Assembly (NCBI GenBank): GCA_002104945.1
Contig: MCFH01000077.1
Coordinates: 1 to 64,000 of the forward strand
Direction of reading: 5' to 3'
DNA from: Piromyces finnis
Taxonomy: Eukaryota; Neocallimastigomycota; Neocallimastigomycetes; Neocallimastigales; Neocallimastigaceae
Length of the DNA stretch: 64,000 nucleotides
Numbering within the stretch: the first letter of the stretch is position 1; each line of letters begins with the position of its first letter. Below, piece by piece: positions 1 through 10,686 of the stretch. The notes under the pieces are model-generated. The model did no database searches. It saw only the letters and a program-made list of their open reading frames with translations, and had not been told where the DNA came from. The position numbers and the translations under genes were made by a program.

Positions 1-1042
1 ATAATATTAATTAATAGCTTTTAAAGTGACTCAAATATTAATGAGGGAAAAGATGAAGAGAACAAACAATAAATTTAAACCTTTTAAATTATAATCAATC
101 AAAAATGAAAGAGACAATAATTTGAAGATAAAAATCATCAAAAATTACATTTATAATTTTTATCAATAATACTGCAAAAAAATTAATAATTATTTTAATT
201 CATTTTTAGTGATTTGTAACAATTAATTATTTGTTATATTACTAATAATTTATAGAATATTACCATTCTAATTTATTCTTACTCTATAATTCATAGTTTG
301 TCTATATGTATTTTTATTACTAACTTTATAAAAGGCTTTAATAAAAATATATATAATTTAGATTAAGGAAAAAAAATATAATAATATATTTTAATAATAA
401 AATCAACTAAATAGTAAATAAAACCAAATGTAAGCCAACTAAATAAATAATAAACATAAATAAAAATTTTGTAATAAAAGATTTTACCTATACTGTTTAA
501 TGTGTATTATTTAATTATTCAAAATAAATAATAGCAAATATTAAAATATATAATTTTATAAATAGTGATTAATAACTCTTTTTTTCAAAAATTAAAAAAA
601 ATATTACATTTTATCATCTGAAAATAGTATATAAGGAAATATAAGAATTAATAATATTTAATGGTTATTAAAATAAATTCTTTAAACTACCTCTATCCGT
701 TTAAACAATTTTATTAATCAGAAATCATTTTACTATATTAACTATTTAAAAAATATGAATTGTATTAAATTTTATATTTCTTTTATTTTTTTATAAAAAT
801 AAATATAATAATTTATAGTATAGTTAATTAGTACATTTATTAATATTAATTATAATTATTTATTAATTTTTATATATAAAAATAGTTTGTTATTTATAAT
901 ATATTCAATCATTAATATATGCACATTATTATATCAAATAAAATTATATTTATTTGTCATTTTAATTTCTATAATTTAATATAGTAATTTTATAAAATTT
1001 CTATTTTCAATTATAAAAATTTCCAAAAAAAAGTAAGAGGTT
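1..1042. other. AT-rich intergenic region
   Basis: No ORF, RNA gene or repeat could be supported here. The stretch is A/T homopolymers and simple AT words, as in every other spacer of the window, and it forms the 3' flank of the minus-strand gene that ends at 1043. Confidence 0.6.
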
Positions 1043-2791
1043 TTAATAATACAAAATTGTTTGTTGGTTGTTTGGAGTTGTATAATAAATTGGAATGTTT
1101 TGATTTTCATTGTAATATTGGTTAGATTCAATGGATAATAAATTAATTTCATTACTTGAATAGGAAGAAAAGGTATTCATTGAAGTTTCATTACTTGGAA
1201 TTGTTGGAGTAAAGACATCATCATTACTTGAAACTATTGGAGTGAACATAGTTTCATTACTTGGAATTGTTGGTGTTATGATTATTTCATCATTTGGGGT
1301 CAATGGTGATAAAGATGAATAGGAAGATGATGGAGAAAGTGAAGGTTCGGAAATTATTGGAGATAAAGAAAAAATGTTATTATTGTTGCTGCTACTGTTA
1401 ATTAATAAAAATTGATCATTATTTTCATATTGATCATCAATTTTATATTGATTAATTTTAATATTTTCATTAATATTTTTACAAATATTATCATTCGATG
1501 GAATGATTACTAATTGAGATGAAATTTCAGGAATATAAGATGAATCTTTTGGTGATATTAAATAAGTAGTTCTAGTTAAATAAGTAGTTCTAGTTAAATA
1601 AGTAGTTCTAGTTTCATTATTATTGTATTTATTGCAGTTATTGTAGTTATTGCAGTTATTGTAGTTATTGCAGTTATTGCAATTATTGTTTTCATTTTGA
1701 ATTTCATTTTGATTATGATGATCATATGAATTTGAATTTTTTCTTTTAATATTTATTGGTTTTAATTGGCTTTGTTTTGACTTTTTTGAATGTTCTTTAA
1801 TGGTCATTTCAATTTTATTCATGATTGATTCTTCATAATGACATATATGAGAATATTTCTTGTCTTTACAAAGTTCATTCCAAATTCTAGAAACCAAAGT
1901 ACTTGTAATCAAATCGACATTGTTATTCACCCTCTTAAGAATCATTCCCCATAAAAGTTTTATTTGTTGAGTAGTTTTAGCATATTTATTTAAAGATCTG
2001 CATAAACGTTCATAATCTTGAATTATTTTGAAATTTCATATTAGTATTTATTCATTTTATTTAAATATTTATATTTATATATATTTATATTTATATATAT
2101 ATTTAATAATAAAATAATGTTTATTTAATATACATATAATATACATACTTGGTTGAATTTTAAATTCTTCAAGTTGATCAATAAGTTTTGCACAAAGTAA
2201 ATAACGATAGGCTTGAGTTCTATAAATTATAATATAATAAATAAAATATAATAAAATATAATAAAATATAATATTATTAATTATTTAAAATATTTAATAA
2301 TTTATATATACTTTATACCATTTTATATTTTATATTTTTTATTTTTACTTACTTTGAAATATTCCATTTTGATTTTACATAATCATCAAGATTGTAACCT
2401 TGATTAAGATATTCTTTTGAATTTAAAGATTGATGGATATCGTTAATGTATCTTTTAAATTCTTCTTGCTTTAAAAGATATGCATTAAGTGGACTAAAAA
2501 TTTTGAATTTCGATTATTATTCATTAATATAAAGAATATATAGATAGAATAAAAATAATAATGATAAAAATAATAAAAATAATAAAAATTATATTATATA
2601 TAGATATATATAGATAGAATAATAATAATAATAAAATTATGTTAGAAATAATGTAATTAAAAAAATAAACAATATAAATCTACTAAAGTATTAAATATAA
2701 TTGATAATTGATAATTGAAATGTGATGGATAATGAATAATGGATGATAATACTTATAATACTTACTTTTCTAAAGAGCAAAGATCATTCAT
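1043..2791 (-). CDS. HTH-family protein, copy A (4 exons, about 403 aa)
   Basis: Proposed model: complement(join(1043..2016, 2149..2219, 2353..2493, 2766..2791)). Introns start GTAAGT, GTAAGT and GTATGT and end in AG, and the frame is continuous. Exons 1-3 are 26, 141 and 71 nt, exactly as in the paralogues at 28789 and 32107, which strongly supports the model. The N-terminal ~150 residues are conserved in all three copies. They contain a helix-turn-helix-like stretch (KSKWNISKTQAYRYLL), then YERLCRSLNKY and LITSTLVSRIWNEL, a layout that recalls bacterial/phage ParB-like HTH proteins (W..S...A.RLI, then NERQ.RPL, then a T...V...V..L helix). The rest is low-complexity Asn/Ser/Pro, including three copies of TRTTYL encoded by an 18-bp DNA repeat and repeated PxIPSNE units. 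It ends in LYY, as in copy B. A DNA-binding regulator with a disordered tail is inferred, not shown. Confidence 0.8.
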
Positions 2792-3769
2792 TTTTGTCAA
2801 AGATAAAATGTTTGAATTTTAAATATTATTAAAATTGAATTATATTGTTCTTTGAAGACAATGAAAACACAATGAGAACAATGTAAAATTAAAAATGATA
2901 TTGTTTTCTTTCTTTTTTTTTAATTTAAATTTAGTAGGACAAAATTAAAGAAATTGAAAAATAAATTAAAGCTATTGTTTTAAAAATAAAATGAGAAAAA
3001 AAGAGAACAATGGCTTTGTATTTATAGTCTCTCCTATGCAACCTTAAGAATTATAAAAATCAAAAATTTAATATATCAAAACATTATAAAAAAGAGTTTA
3101 GTAATAAAATAAAAAAAATAAAAACAAAGTTTTAAGAATAAATTAAAACAACATTTCAATTTATTTAAATTCACCTATTGGCTATTTGAAATTAAATCAA
3201 AGAAAACATTTCATTTATTTTATATTATTTTATATTATTTAATATTTTATTTTATTGAAGAAAAAAAAGATATTTTTTATTATTTCTAAATAAAAAGTAG
3301 TCAATAAAAAAATTAATAACAAAAATTAATATAAAATTAATATATAATTTAATATAAATATATTAAATAAATAAACATTAATAAGAAGTAATCTCCGATT
3401 GCAAACAAGTATTAAAAACAAAATAACTATTTATATGCAAATATTTTAAATATTTTGTAAATATTTTATTTTTTTTTTGAAAATATCTAGATCTAAATCA
3501 ATATATTAATAAAATATATTGATATGTAAAATTTGTACAATGTTATTGATCATTAACTAATTAGTTTATTAACTAACTAATTTATAATCTTCAAGAAAAA
3601 TAATTAAATATAAAAATTTAATATTAATAATTTTATGAATTTATATACTTTTGTAAATAAAAAAGGATAATTAAGTTGAAAGTGCTGATGAATATAATGA
3701 TAACATAGGTTAGATTATATTCAATATTTTAGTTTATATCACTTTCTAGTAAAAATTCACGGAAATTTA
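2792..3769. other. Intergenic, 5' flank of HTH gene A
   Basis: Promoter-side spacer of the minus-strand gene starting at 2791, and the outer flank of the retrotransposon LTR that begins at 3770. It is AT-rich with no supportable gene. The five bases before the LTR (3765-3769, ATTTA) would be one arm of a target duplication, but the partner is lost at the other end. Confidence 0.5.
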
Positions 3770-4396
3770 TGATACAATATTTTTATAAAGTAACATAAAA
3801 TAATATTTATTTGTTTTTAGGACTAAGCAAGTGGGAATAGTATAAAGTAATATATTCTAACAAAGAAAATTAACTAAGAATAATTTATTGTAAAATTATA
3901 ATAACACTAAAACTAGAATAATAATATTTGTTTTTTTTTATAATATATATATTTTTTTTTTAATCTTTATTTATTAATAAATATTTTAAGAGGTTTATAA
4001 GTAAAATTAAGAATAAGAATAAAATACTAAGATTTAATATCTTTAATAAAAATATAGAATTATTCAACTAAATAATAATTCTCTTCCAAAAAAAATAATA
4101 ATATAATAAAATAAAATAATCCTAAAAGTTTTACTTATTCTTTTTTTTTTTTTTATAACTTATTTTTATCTTTCCTAATTAACGTCTTTTTCTTTATAAT
4201 ATTTTTTTTTCTTTTTTTCTATATCTATTTCTATCAACTCCGCTATAATACTATTATTAATTATATTACATTGAATAAATTCTTGTACATATTTAATTAC
4301 ATTACTTAAATGTAAGAATTAAATTATTATTATAATTTAACCTATTTTCACCTATAATTTATTATTATTTCTTATTTTTATAGTAACAACGTATCA
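3770..4396 (-). repeat. Element 1, complete 3' LTR (627 bp)
   Basis: Starts TGATAC and ends GTATCA, a perfect 6-bp terminal inverted repeat of the TG...CA type. Positions 3770-4240 recur at 10995-11461. The inner edge abuts the polypurine tract at 4397, as expected for a 3' LTR of a minus-strand element. Confidence 0.9.
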
Positions 4397-4435
4397 AGAC
4401 GCCCTCACTTAGTCTAGACTTCGTCCCCTGAAGTC
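4397..4435 (-). other. Element 1 polypurine tract with adjoining hairpin
   Basis: On the minus strand the 3' LTR is preceded by the purine-rich AGTGAGGGCGTCT, the likely plus-strand primer. Just upstream of it is a perfect 6-bp hairpin, GACTTC at 4417-4422 and GAAGTC at 4430-4435 (plus-strand letters), with a 7-nt loop. Elements 2 and 3 carry hairpins in the same place. Confidence 0.7.
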
Positions 4436-4642
4436 CAGCTTAGTGTTCTTGTCATAATACCTTGAATTAATATTAAAGTTATTTTATTATTTTTTTTTTT
4501 TTTTTTTTTTTTTATTATATTATATTATATTATATCATTTTATATTATATTATATTATATTATATTGTACTATTTATCTAAAAATGTCCTATAAATTATC
4601 TTAAAAATATAATTTAAATTTTTCTAATATTTTATATATAAA

Positions 4643-4686
<44 letters not shown>

Positions 4687-5078
4687 GTAAGTTAACTGAA
4701 TATTAATAACTATATAATTTATATATTATAATTTGATGTAACTATAATCTAATGATTATTATTATTATTATTTTTTTTATATATTCATATTCTTATATAT
4801 ATATATTTTTCTATTATTTTATTATTTATATATTTTTATATATTTATATATTTATTTATTCTTATGTTAATGAAATTTAAACAAACCATTGTTAAAATGT
4901 GATCTGAAATTTGAATTTGGAAATTTTAATTTGAAATTTGAATGGATTTCATCAGGATTAAAAAAATGATTTTCAGGATGTTGTGATTATATATATATTA
5001 TTTGTTCTATGTATTCTCATTCATATCTTCTTCTTCCGTACGTATTACCATTTTATTCTATTAATATTGAATTTTAAA

Positions 5079-5112
<34 letters not shown>

Positions 5113-5179
5113 TTTATTTATTTTATTATTATTATTATTATTATTATCATCATTATTTTTTTTTTTTTTTTTTTTTTAA
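4436..5179 (-). other. Element 1 non-coding 3' region
   Basis: Lies between the pol stop and the PPT. Homopolymer T runs, TTATA repeats and a TTA microsatellite (5128-5160) fill it; no ORF is supportable. Confidence 0.6.
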
Positions 5180-8100
5180 TTATAATTCCTCGTCTAGATT
5201 AATTTCTGTTATATAAGGAATAACATTTTTTAAATGAATATTCCTTTCTGCAATTTCCTTTGTGATTGGATCACAAACGGTTACAGTATTTAATTCCCTT
5301 TTTACAATTTCTAAAGGTCCTGTAAAGAACGGGTCTAGTTTCCTCCTATTAAATACTTTTACAAGAATTAAGTCTCCAGGTTTGTAATCACTTTTCATTC
5401 TTTTAATTTGTTTACGGCGATCTTCCCATAGTCTATTTGCCGTTTCAATATTTTTTATAGCTTCTCTTATCCATTGATCATGAGTAATAAATTTCCGTAG
5501 CCAATATTCATCTTCATTTTCTAATTCATTCTTCTTTTCAATATTGATTGATAATTCGAAGGGTTGTAAATCTCTTCTTCCGTACAGTAGTTCAAAACTA
5601 CTGTGTTTCGTAACTTCACTTTTACATGTCCTTAAGGCCCAAAGTGCACTGTAAAGAGTTTCGTCCCATTCGTCATATTTTTCCCCTAATAGTCGTAAGT
5701 ATTTTCCTATTTCACGATTCCTATTTTCTACTTCACCATTAGATGCAGGGTGGTAAGTAGTAATGTAATGGACATAAACATCATGTAGGTCTAAGAAGGC
5801 TTTTGTTTTATCAGAAGTAAACTGCGGTCCGTTGTCCGTTACTAATATTTCAGGTATCCCATGTCTAGAAAAAACCTGTTTTAAGAATTTTATTACGTCT
5901 TCTGATTCAGCTGACTTTAAGGGTTCAGCTTCTACCCATTTAGTTAAGTAATCTACTAATACTATAATATATTTGTTTTTATTTTTTGTAATAGGTAGAG
6001 GACCTATTAAATCTAAGCCTACTCTTGAAAATGGATAACTGGGAGGGGTAGCAATATCTTCTGAATATTTGTTTAATGATTGAGGCCTACAGGTTTGACA
6101 TCTATGGCAACACTTAATATAATTTATTATATCACTTTTCATATTTTTCCAATAATAACATTTTTTTAATCTATTATAGGTTTTATAAACACCTTCATGA
6201 CCAATCTGATGAGCACCCTTTATTAAATTTGCTTTCAGGTTAGTATCATCAATAATTTTTCTTAATATATCTCCTTGCTTATAGTATTTTGCATCATCCA
6301 GCTCAATAATTCTTGTATTTATAAATTCTCTCATATAATTATTAAGACTATCATTATCATTAGTATTATAAGTTATATTAATTGTTTCATAATTATCATT
6401 ATTATTATCATTTTTAGAGTTTTCTCCTTCTTTTACTGTATCCAGTCTTGATAATGCGTCTGCAATCACGTTTTTTCTCCCTTCCTCAAATTGAACTTCC
6501 ACGTTCAATATACTTAATTCAGTTACCCATTTGAGATGGCGACTATTGGTAGGTTCCCTTTTTTTAAATATACTAACCAACGGTTTGTGGTCAGTAATAA
6601 CAGTAGTAACCATTGAGTTACCTGTTATAAAAGATTTAAACTTTTTTACACAGTGAAATACAGCTTTACCTTCCAAGTCGGTAATGCTGTAATTAGCTTC
6701 AGAAGTTGACAAGGACCTACTTTCGAAATAAAGGGGAAGTTCATCGTTATTCTCGTTCTTTTGCAATAATACACCGCCTAAACCATCTCTTGAGGCGTCT
6801 GTCCTGATAATGAAAGGTTTGGAATAGTCTGGGGAGGAAAGAATAGGAGCTACCATTAACCGGTTTTTTAATTCTTCAAAAGAAATAGTACAATCATCAG
6901 TCCAAATGAAAGGTACGTCTTTTTTTGGTAAATTAAATAAAGGTTTAGCTATCTGAGCAAATTTGTTAATAAATTTTCTATAATATCCAATAGCTCCGAG
7001 GAAGGATTTTAATTGTGTTACATTTTTCGGTGGGACCCAATTATTAATAACACGTATTTTATCTGGAATTGGTGAGATACCATCAATTGTAAGTATATGA
7101 CCTAGTAGTTCAACTTTTGTTTTAAAGAAATCACATTTTTCAATATTAATTTTTAATTTGTTATTTAATAAAATTTGAAAGACTTTAGAAAGATGATTTA
7201 TGTGGGATTCAACTGAATCTGAGAAAATAACTAAATCATCTATGTACACGAACATGCAGGATCCGATAAGGTCAAAAAATATCCTGTTCATTTCACGCTG
7301 AAATGTAGCAGGGGCGTTACATAATCCAAAAGGCATGACCTTGAAGTTGTAATTGCCAAACATCGTGGTGAAAGAAGTTTTGTCTTTATCCTTGGGATCC
7401 ATAGGGATTTGATGATATCCCGAAAATAAATCAATAGTGGAAAGAATTTTTGAATTTTTATTAATAAAAGTAAGTATCTCGTCAATTAAAGGTAATGCAT
7501 AAGAATCTTTTAATGTTATATTATTTAACTGACGATAATCAACACACATTCTCCATTTTCTATTCTTTTTAGAAACTAAAACCACAGGAGATGCCCAAGA
7601 AGAACTGGAAGGTTCAATCAATCGGTTTTTAATTAGCTTTGATAATTCACCTTTCAAAGCTTCCATTTGGGATTTAGAGAGTCTATAAGCACGTTGCTTA
7701 ATTGGTTGTGAATTTGGAATCAATTCAATTTTATGTGGAAATAAATTGGATCCACCTAAATCATCTGTACTAACAGCAATTACCTCCTTATACTTTTGGA
7801 ATAGTTCAACGGTTTCTGCTTTAACTTCAATCGGTACCGTATTAATTATATCATTGATTAAATTTTCTTTTAAATTCACATTATTACCATTATTAAAATT
7901 ATCTACCTTATTGACAGTGATCGTTAATAGATTAGGTTCCTCGCATTCAGTAGTATTCTCATTCACAGTGGAGGTTGGTTGGATATCGTAAGTGAGGTCT
8001 GCTAATTTCAAGTAATTTCCATTATCATCAATATGATATAAACAATCACTCACTAAATTAATATCAAATCTATTTCTTTTTAACGAATCTACACCAAGTA

Positions 8101-9517
8101 ATATATCAAATAGATCATCCTTCTCAATTACCCTAAAGTAGTCGTTGAAAGTAATATTACCAATGGAAATGTTTAAATCATAAATCTCAGTATCTATAAC
8201 AGAGTTTGAGTAAGCTTGAAATATCGTTTCCGAGATTCTTCCAACAGCTGGTTTGTTAATATTATATTTCTTTAGAGCGGTACGTGTAATAATATTTACA
8301 CTGGCACAAGTGTCCAGAAAAATATTACATGAAACTTCTTCAACTTTTCCTTTAACTTTAATTATTTTATTTTTACTTATTGCTGTCATTACGTTTGTAA
8401 TGGTATTTTTAGGTTGAAGTTTTAACGCTTTTAGAAATTCCGTTCTAAATTTCGGGAACAAGTCCAATAGGTAAGCTAACTTTGTCATTACTTCGGTTGA
8501 AGCAACTTCCTTAATTAAATCTTGTATATAATATTTTTCAAAATCTTCCATTAGGTTAATATGTCTTTCTTTCAGTTTCTCAGGTAATTCTTTTTGTACT
8601 AATTTTATTGAAGTATTATCACTATTTTTAGTAGAATTATTACTAACATTTACTCTTTCACTCATCTCTTTAAATTTCACTTGTTTATTTTTTTTCTTAA
8701 CATTATTTATATTTTTATTTGCAATTATGGAAGGATCTAAAAATTTTAATTTCTCTGTTTTATTAATATTTTCATCTTGTTTATTTAGATTTTTCTTTTC
8801 CTTTGCTATTCTCCTATTGTTTTGTGATTGATCGTTATCCACAAGGTAAGTTTTATTGAGAGATTCAATATCTGATTCTTCGCTTTGATTATAGTCTTCT
8901 TCTAATACCATGTCTTCATCTTCTTTCTCTACAGGTATTATTTTATCACTTTTTAATTTTTTATTACTATCTATTTTATTACTTAATTCACTTTCATTAA
9001 CACCATTTTTATTATGATTACTATTATTGTCTTCAATACGGGGATTTATATTTATACTACCAACGTCTACATTGCTTTTGACCTTGCTATTATTTGTAAT
9101 CTTGTTATTATTACTTACATTTTCATAATTGTCTGTATTTGGAAAATGGAGATCTGGCAACTTAGCATTATAATTCATTGCATCGGTCTGTATGGGCCTT
9201 GGATTATCTTTCAATTTTGATTTTAGTTTATCATTATGGTATGGATTACTTCTATTATTGTTATCCTTTTCTCTACGAGTAGCGACAGCCACCATTTCAG
9301 GAGAATCATTATTGAGATAACCAATTTCATTATTATAACCACTGTGTAATGTGCTTGTTTCTTGTATATATGTATTGTTGTAATTATTATTGAATAAATT
9401 ATCCTCAACATTTGTATTATCATAAATATTATCGTGTTTTTTATTATAATTATTTTGATCACCATTAACAATAGTCATCAAATTATTTTTATTATTGTTA
9501 TTATTATTATATTTCAT
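5180..9517 (-). CDS. pol: Element 1 Pol polyprotein (protease, RT, RNase H, integrase)
   Basis: 1445 codons from the first in-frame ATG. The frame is open back to the slippery site at 9595, so the natural product is probably a Gag-Pol fusion by -1 frameshift. An N-terminal ~390-residue Asn/Lys-rich linker contains FLDPSIIANKNI, shared with element 3 (ILDPSVIAGKNI). The protease follows with LDTCASVNII, where Cys replaces the usual Gly of D-T/S-G. Then come RT (VYIDDLVIFS active site), RNase H (RTDASRDGLGG, TDHKPL) and integrase: an HHCC zinc domain (HQIGHEG ... CCHRCQTC), the D,D,E core (GLDLIGPLP, VTDNGPQF, HPASNGEVENRN) and a GPY/F-like C-terminal module (FFTGPLEIV). No stop or frameshift interrupts it. 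The Cys in the protease site is the only clear defect. Confidence 0.95.
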   Translation of the reverse strand: MKYNNNNNNKNNLMTIVNGDQNNYNKKHDNIYDNTNVEDNLFNNNYNNTYIQETSTLHSGYNNEIGYLNNDSPEMVAVATRREKDNNNRSNPYHNDKLKSKLKDNPRPIQTDAMNYNAKLPDLHFPNTDNYENVSNNNKITNNSKVKSNVDVGSININPRIEDNNSNHNKNGVNESELSNKIDSNKKLKSDKIIPVEKEDEDMVLEEDYNQSEESDIESLNKTYLVDNDQSQNNRRIAKEKKNLNKQDENINKTEKLKFLDPSIIANKNINNVKKKNKQVKFKEMSERVNVSNNSTKNSDNTSIKLVQKELPEKLKERHINLMEDFEKYYIQDLIKEVASTEVMTKLAYLLDLFPKFRTEFLKALKLQPKNTITNVMTAISKNKIIKVKGKVEEVSCNIFLDTCASVNIITRTALKKYNINKPAVGRISETIFQAYSNSVIDTEIYDLNISIGNITFNDYFRVIEKDDLFDILLGVDSLKRNRFDINLVSDCLYHIDDNGNYLKLADLTYDIQPTSTVNENTTECEEPNLLTITVNKVDNFNNGNNVNLKENLINDIINTVPIEVKAETVELFQKYKEVIAVSTDDLGGSNLFPHKIELIPNSQPIKQRAYRLSKSQMEALKGELSKLIKNRLIEPSSSSWASPVVLVSKKNRKWRMCVDYRQLNNITLKDSYALPLIDEILTFINKNSKILSTIDLFSGYHQIPMDPKDKDKTSFTTMFGNYNFKVMPFGLCNAPATFQREMNRIFFDLIGSCMFVYIDDLVIFSDSVESHINHLSKVFQILLNNKLKINIEKCDFFKTKVELLGHILTIDGISPIPDKIRVINNWVPPKNVTQLKSFLGAIGYYRKFINKFAQIAKPLFNLPKKDVPFIWTDDCTISFEELKNRLMVAPILSSPDYSKPFIIRTDASRDGLGGVLLQKNENNDELPLYFESRSLSTSEANYSITDLEGKAVFHCVKKFKSFITGNSMVTTVITDHKPLVSIFKKREPTNSRHLKWVTELSILNVEVQFEEGRKNVIADALSRLDTVKEGENSKNDNNNDNYETINITYNTNDNDSLNNYMREFINTRIIELDDAKYYKQGDILRKIIDDTNLKANLIKGAHQIGHEGVYKTYNRLKKCYYWKNMKSDIINYIKCCHRCQTCRPQSLNKYSEDIATPPSYPFSRVGLDLIGPLPITKNKNKYIIVLVDYLTKWVEAEPLKSAESEDVIKFLKQVFSRHGIPEILVTDNGPQFTSDKTKAFLDLHDVYVHYITTYHPASNGEVENRNREIGKYLRLLGEKYDEWDETLYSALWALRTCKSEVTKHSSFELLYGRRDLQPFELSINIEKKNELENEDEYWLRKFITHDQWIREAIKNIETANRLWEDRRKQIKRMKSDYKPGDLILVKVFNRRKLDPFFTGPLEIVKRELNTVTVCDPITKEIAERNIHLKNVIPYITEINLDEEL

Positions 9518-9559
9518 ATTGTTATTTATATTATTAGGGTGGATTATAGTGGTTTGATT

Positions 9560-9595
9560 AATGGAAGTTGTCCTTCTTCCATTTATTAGTTTAAA
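9560..9595 (-). promoter_or_regulatory. Element 1 programmed -1 frameshift signal
   Basis: The last gag codons read CCT TTA AAC TAA, so the canonical heptamer T-TTA-AAC lies in the gag frame (9595-9589) directly before the stop. After a 5-nt spacer there is a perfect 8-bp stem, AATGGAAG/CTTCCATT (arms 9583-9576 and 9567-9560), with an 8-nt loop. The pol frame is -1 relative to gag and is open from the heptamer on. Confidence 0.88.
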
Positions 9596-10686
9596 GGCTT
9601 CTTTAATAATCCTTTCTCTTCCATTTCAGCTAACTGTTTATAACTATATGGACAATTTGGCGATTTGTGCCCTACTTGGTTACATTTAAAACATGTAATA
9701 TTTTTATTTTCTCTATAGATTCTATTATCCTGATGATAGGTGTTATGATTGTTGTTATGGTTTTGATTACTATTATTATTAATAATGCTAGGATAAGCAT
9801 TATTTTCAATGTATGTATTCTGAGATTGGTTCCAATTTTTATAAGATGGTTTGTTTCTTGCCAGCATAACATTAGCTTGACCATACTTCATGTTATGATT
9901 AAAATTATTATTTCTTCTTTCATTGTTTTTAGCGTTATAATTCATTCCTCTGTTATTATTGTTTCCAAAGTTATTTTGAGGATAATTATTAATTTGTGAA
10001 TAGTCCATTAAGTTATTGTTTAAAGTATTTGGGTTTATATAATAAGGGGGAGTATTAAAATTTCCAAAGAACGGGTGACCTAAAAGAGGGTTATTGTACT
10101 GGTTATTAAAAGCTTGAGTAAGCATAACATTAGTTCCATTATTATTATTGCTAGAATTTGTTCCTGTAATTTCTCTTTCAGCTCCTTCGGCAATTTCAGC
10201 AACTTTATAAGCTTCATCTAAGGTAGAACATTGAGAGGTAATCACACTGGAACACGGATAGAATCTGGAATTAATTGCATTTGTATAATCTTTTACAGAG
10301 ATTAATTTTTTGAAATCCTCACTAAGATGGTTGTACATCTTTTTATGTCTACAATTAAATTTTCTTATAGTTTCACCCATATTAATCTTTATAGTTTTAA
10401 GGTTAGAGCATTTATCAGACTCTGTTATTTCTAACGAAGCTTCAATGGCTTTTTGAATTTCATGAAGACTTGGATAAATTTTCTTATTTCCTTCTTCTTT
10501 TACCAAGATATCTAAATCTCCATGAATTTCTTCTTCTACAGCTTCTTTCACCCAATTAAAAAGTTTTCTTGCATCTGTGATGTCATGCAAGTCCATAATT
10601 CTAGAAAAGTCAGACACCCAACTGTCGACATCTTTTCCATAATCTTCGAGAAGAGGAAGTACCCTTTGTAGTTTTGTAGCATCCAT
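9586..10686 (-). CDS. gag: Element 1 Gag with CCHC zinc knuckle (366 aa)
   Basis: Structural capsid/nucleocapsid protein of the retrotransposon, assembling virus-like particles in the cytoplasm. The N-terminal ~180 residues are the capsid-like part. An Asn/Tyr-rich linker follows, and then a single zinc knuckle near the C-terminus, CFKCNQVGHKSPNC, matching C-x2-C-x4-H-x4-C. The ATG at 10686 lies 308 nt inside the 5' LTR edge. The ORF ends in the slippery heptamer, so most ribosomes should stop here and a minority enter pol. It is complete, with no stop or frameshift. Confidence 0.92.
   Translation of the reverse strand: MDATKLQRVLPLLEDYGKDVDSWVSDFSRIMDLHDITDARKLFNWVKEAVEEEIHGDLDILVKEEGNKKIYPSLHEIQKAIEASLEITESDKCSNLKTIKINMGETIRKFNCRHKKMYNHLSEDFKKLISVKDYTNAINSRFYPCSSVITSQCSTLDEAYKVAEIAEGAEREITGTNSSNNNNGTNVMLTQAFNNQYNNPLLGHPFFGNFNTPPYYINPNTLNNNLMDYSQINNYPQNNFGNNNNRGMNYNAKNNERRNNNFNHNMKYGQANVMLARNKPSYKNWNQSQNTYIENNAYPSIINNNSNQNHNNNHNTYHQDNRIYRENKNITCFKCNQVGHKSPNCPYSYKQLAEMEEKGLLKKPLN

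Noticed and set aside
7288-9471. Several 65-82 codon open frames on both strands within pol of element 1
   Set aside because: They are shadows of the long pol frame, have no family features and no start context.
9560-9595. A pseudoknot instead of a simple hairpin after the slippery site
   Set aside because: Only a 3-base match (GGA with TCC) between loop and downstream sequence is visible, too little to support one.
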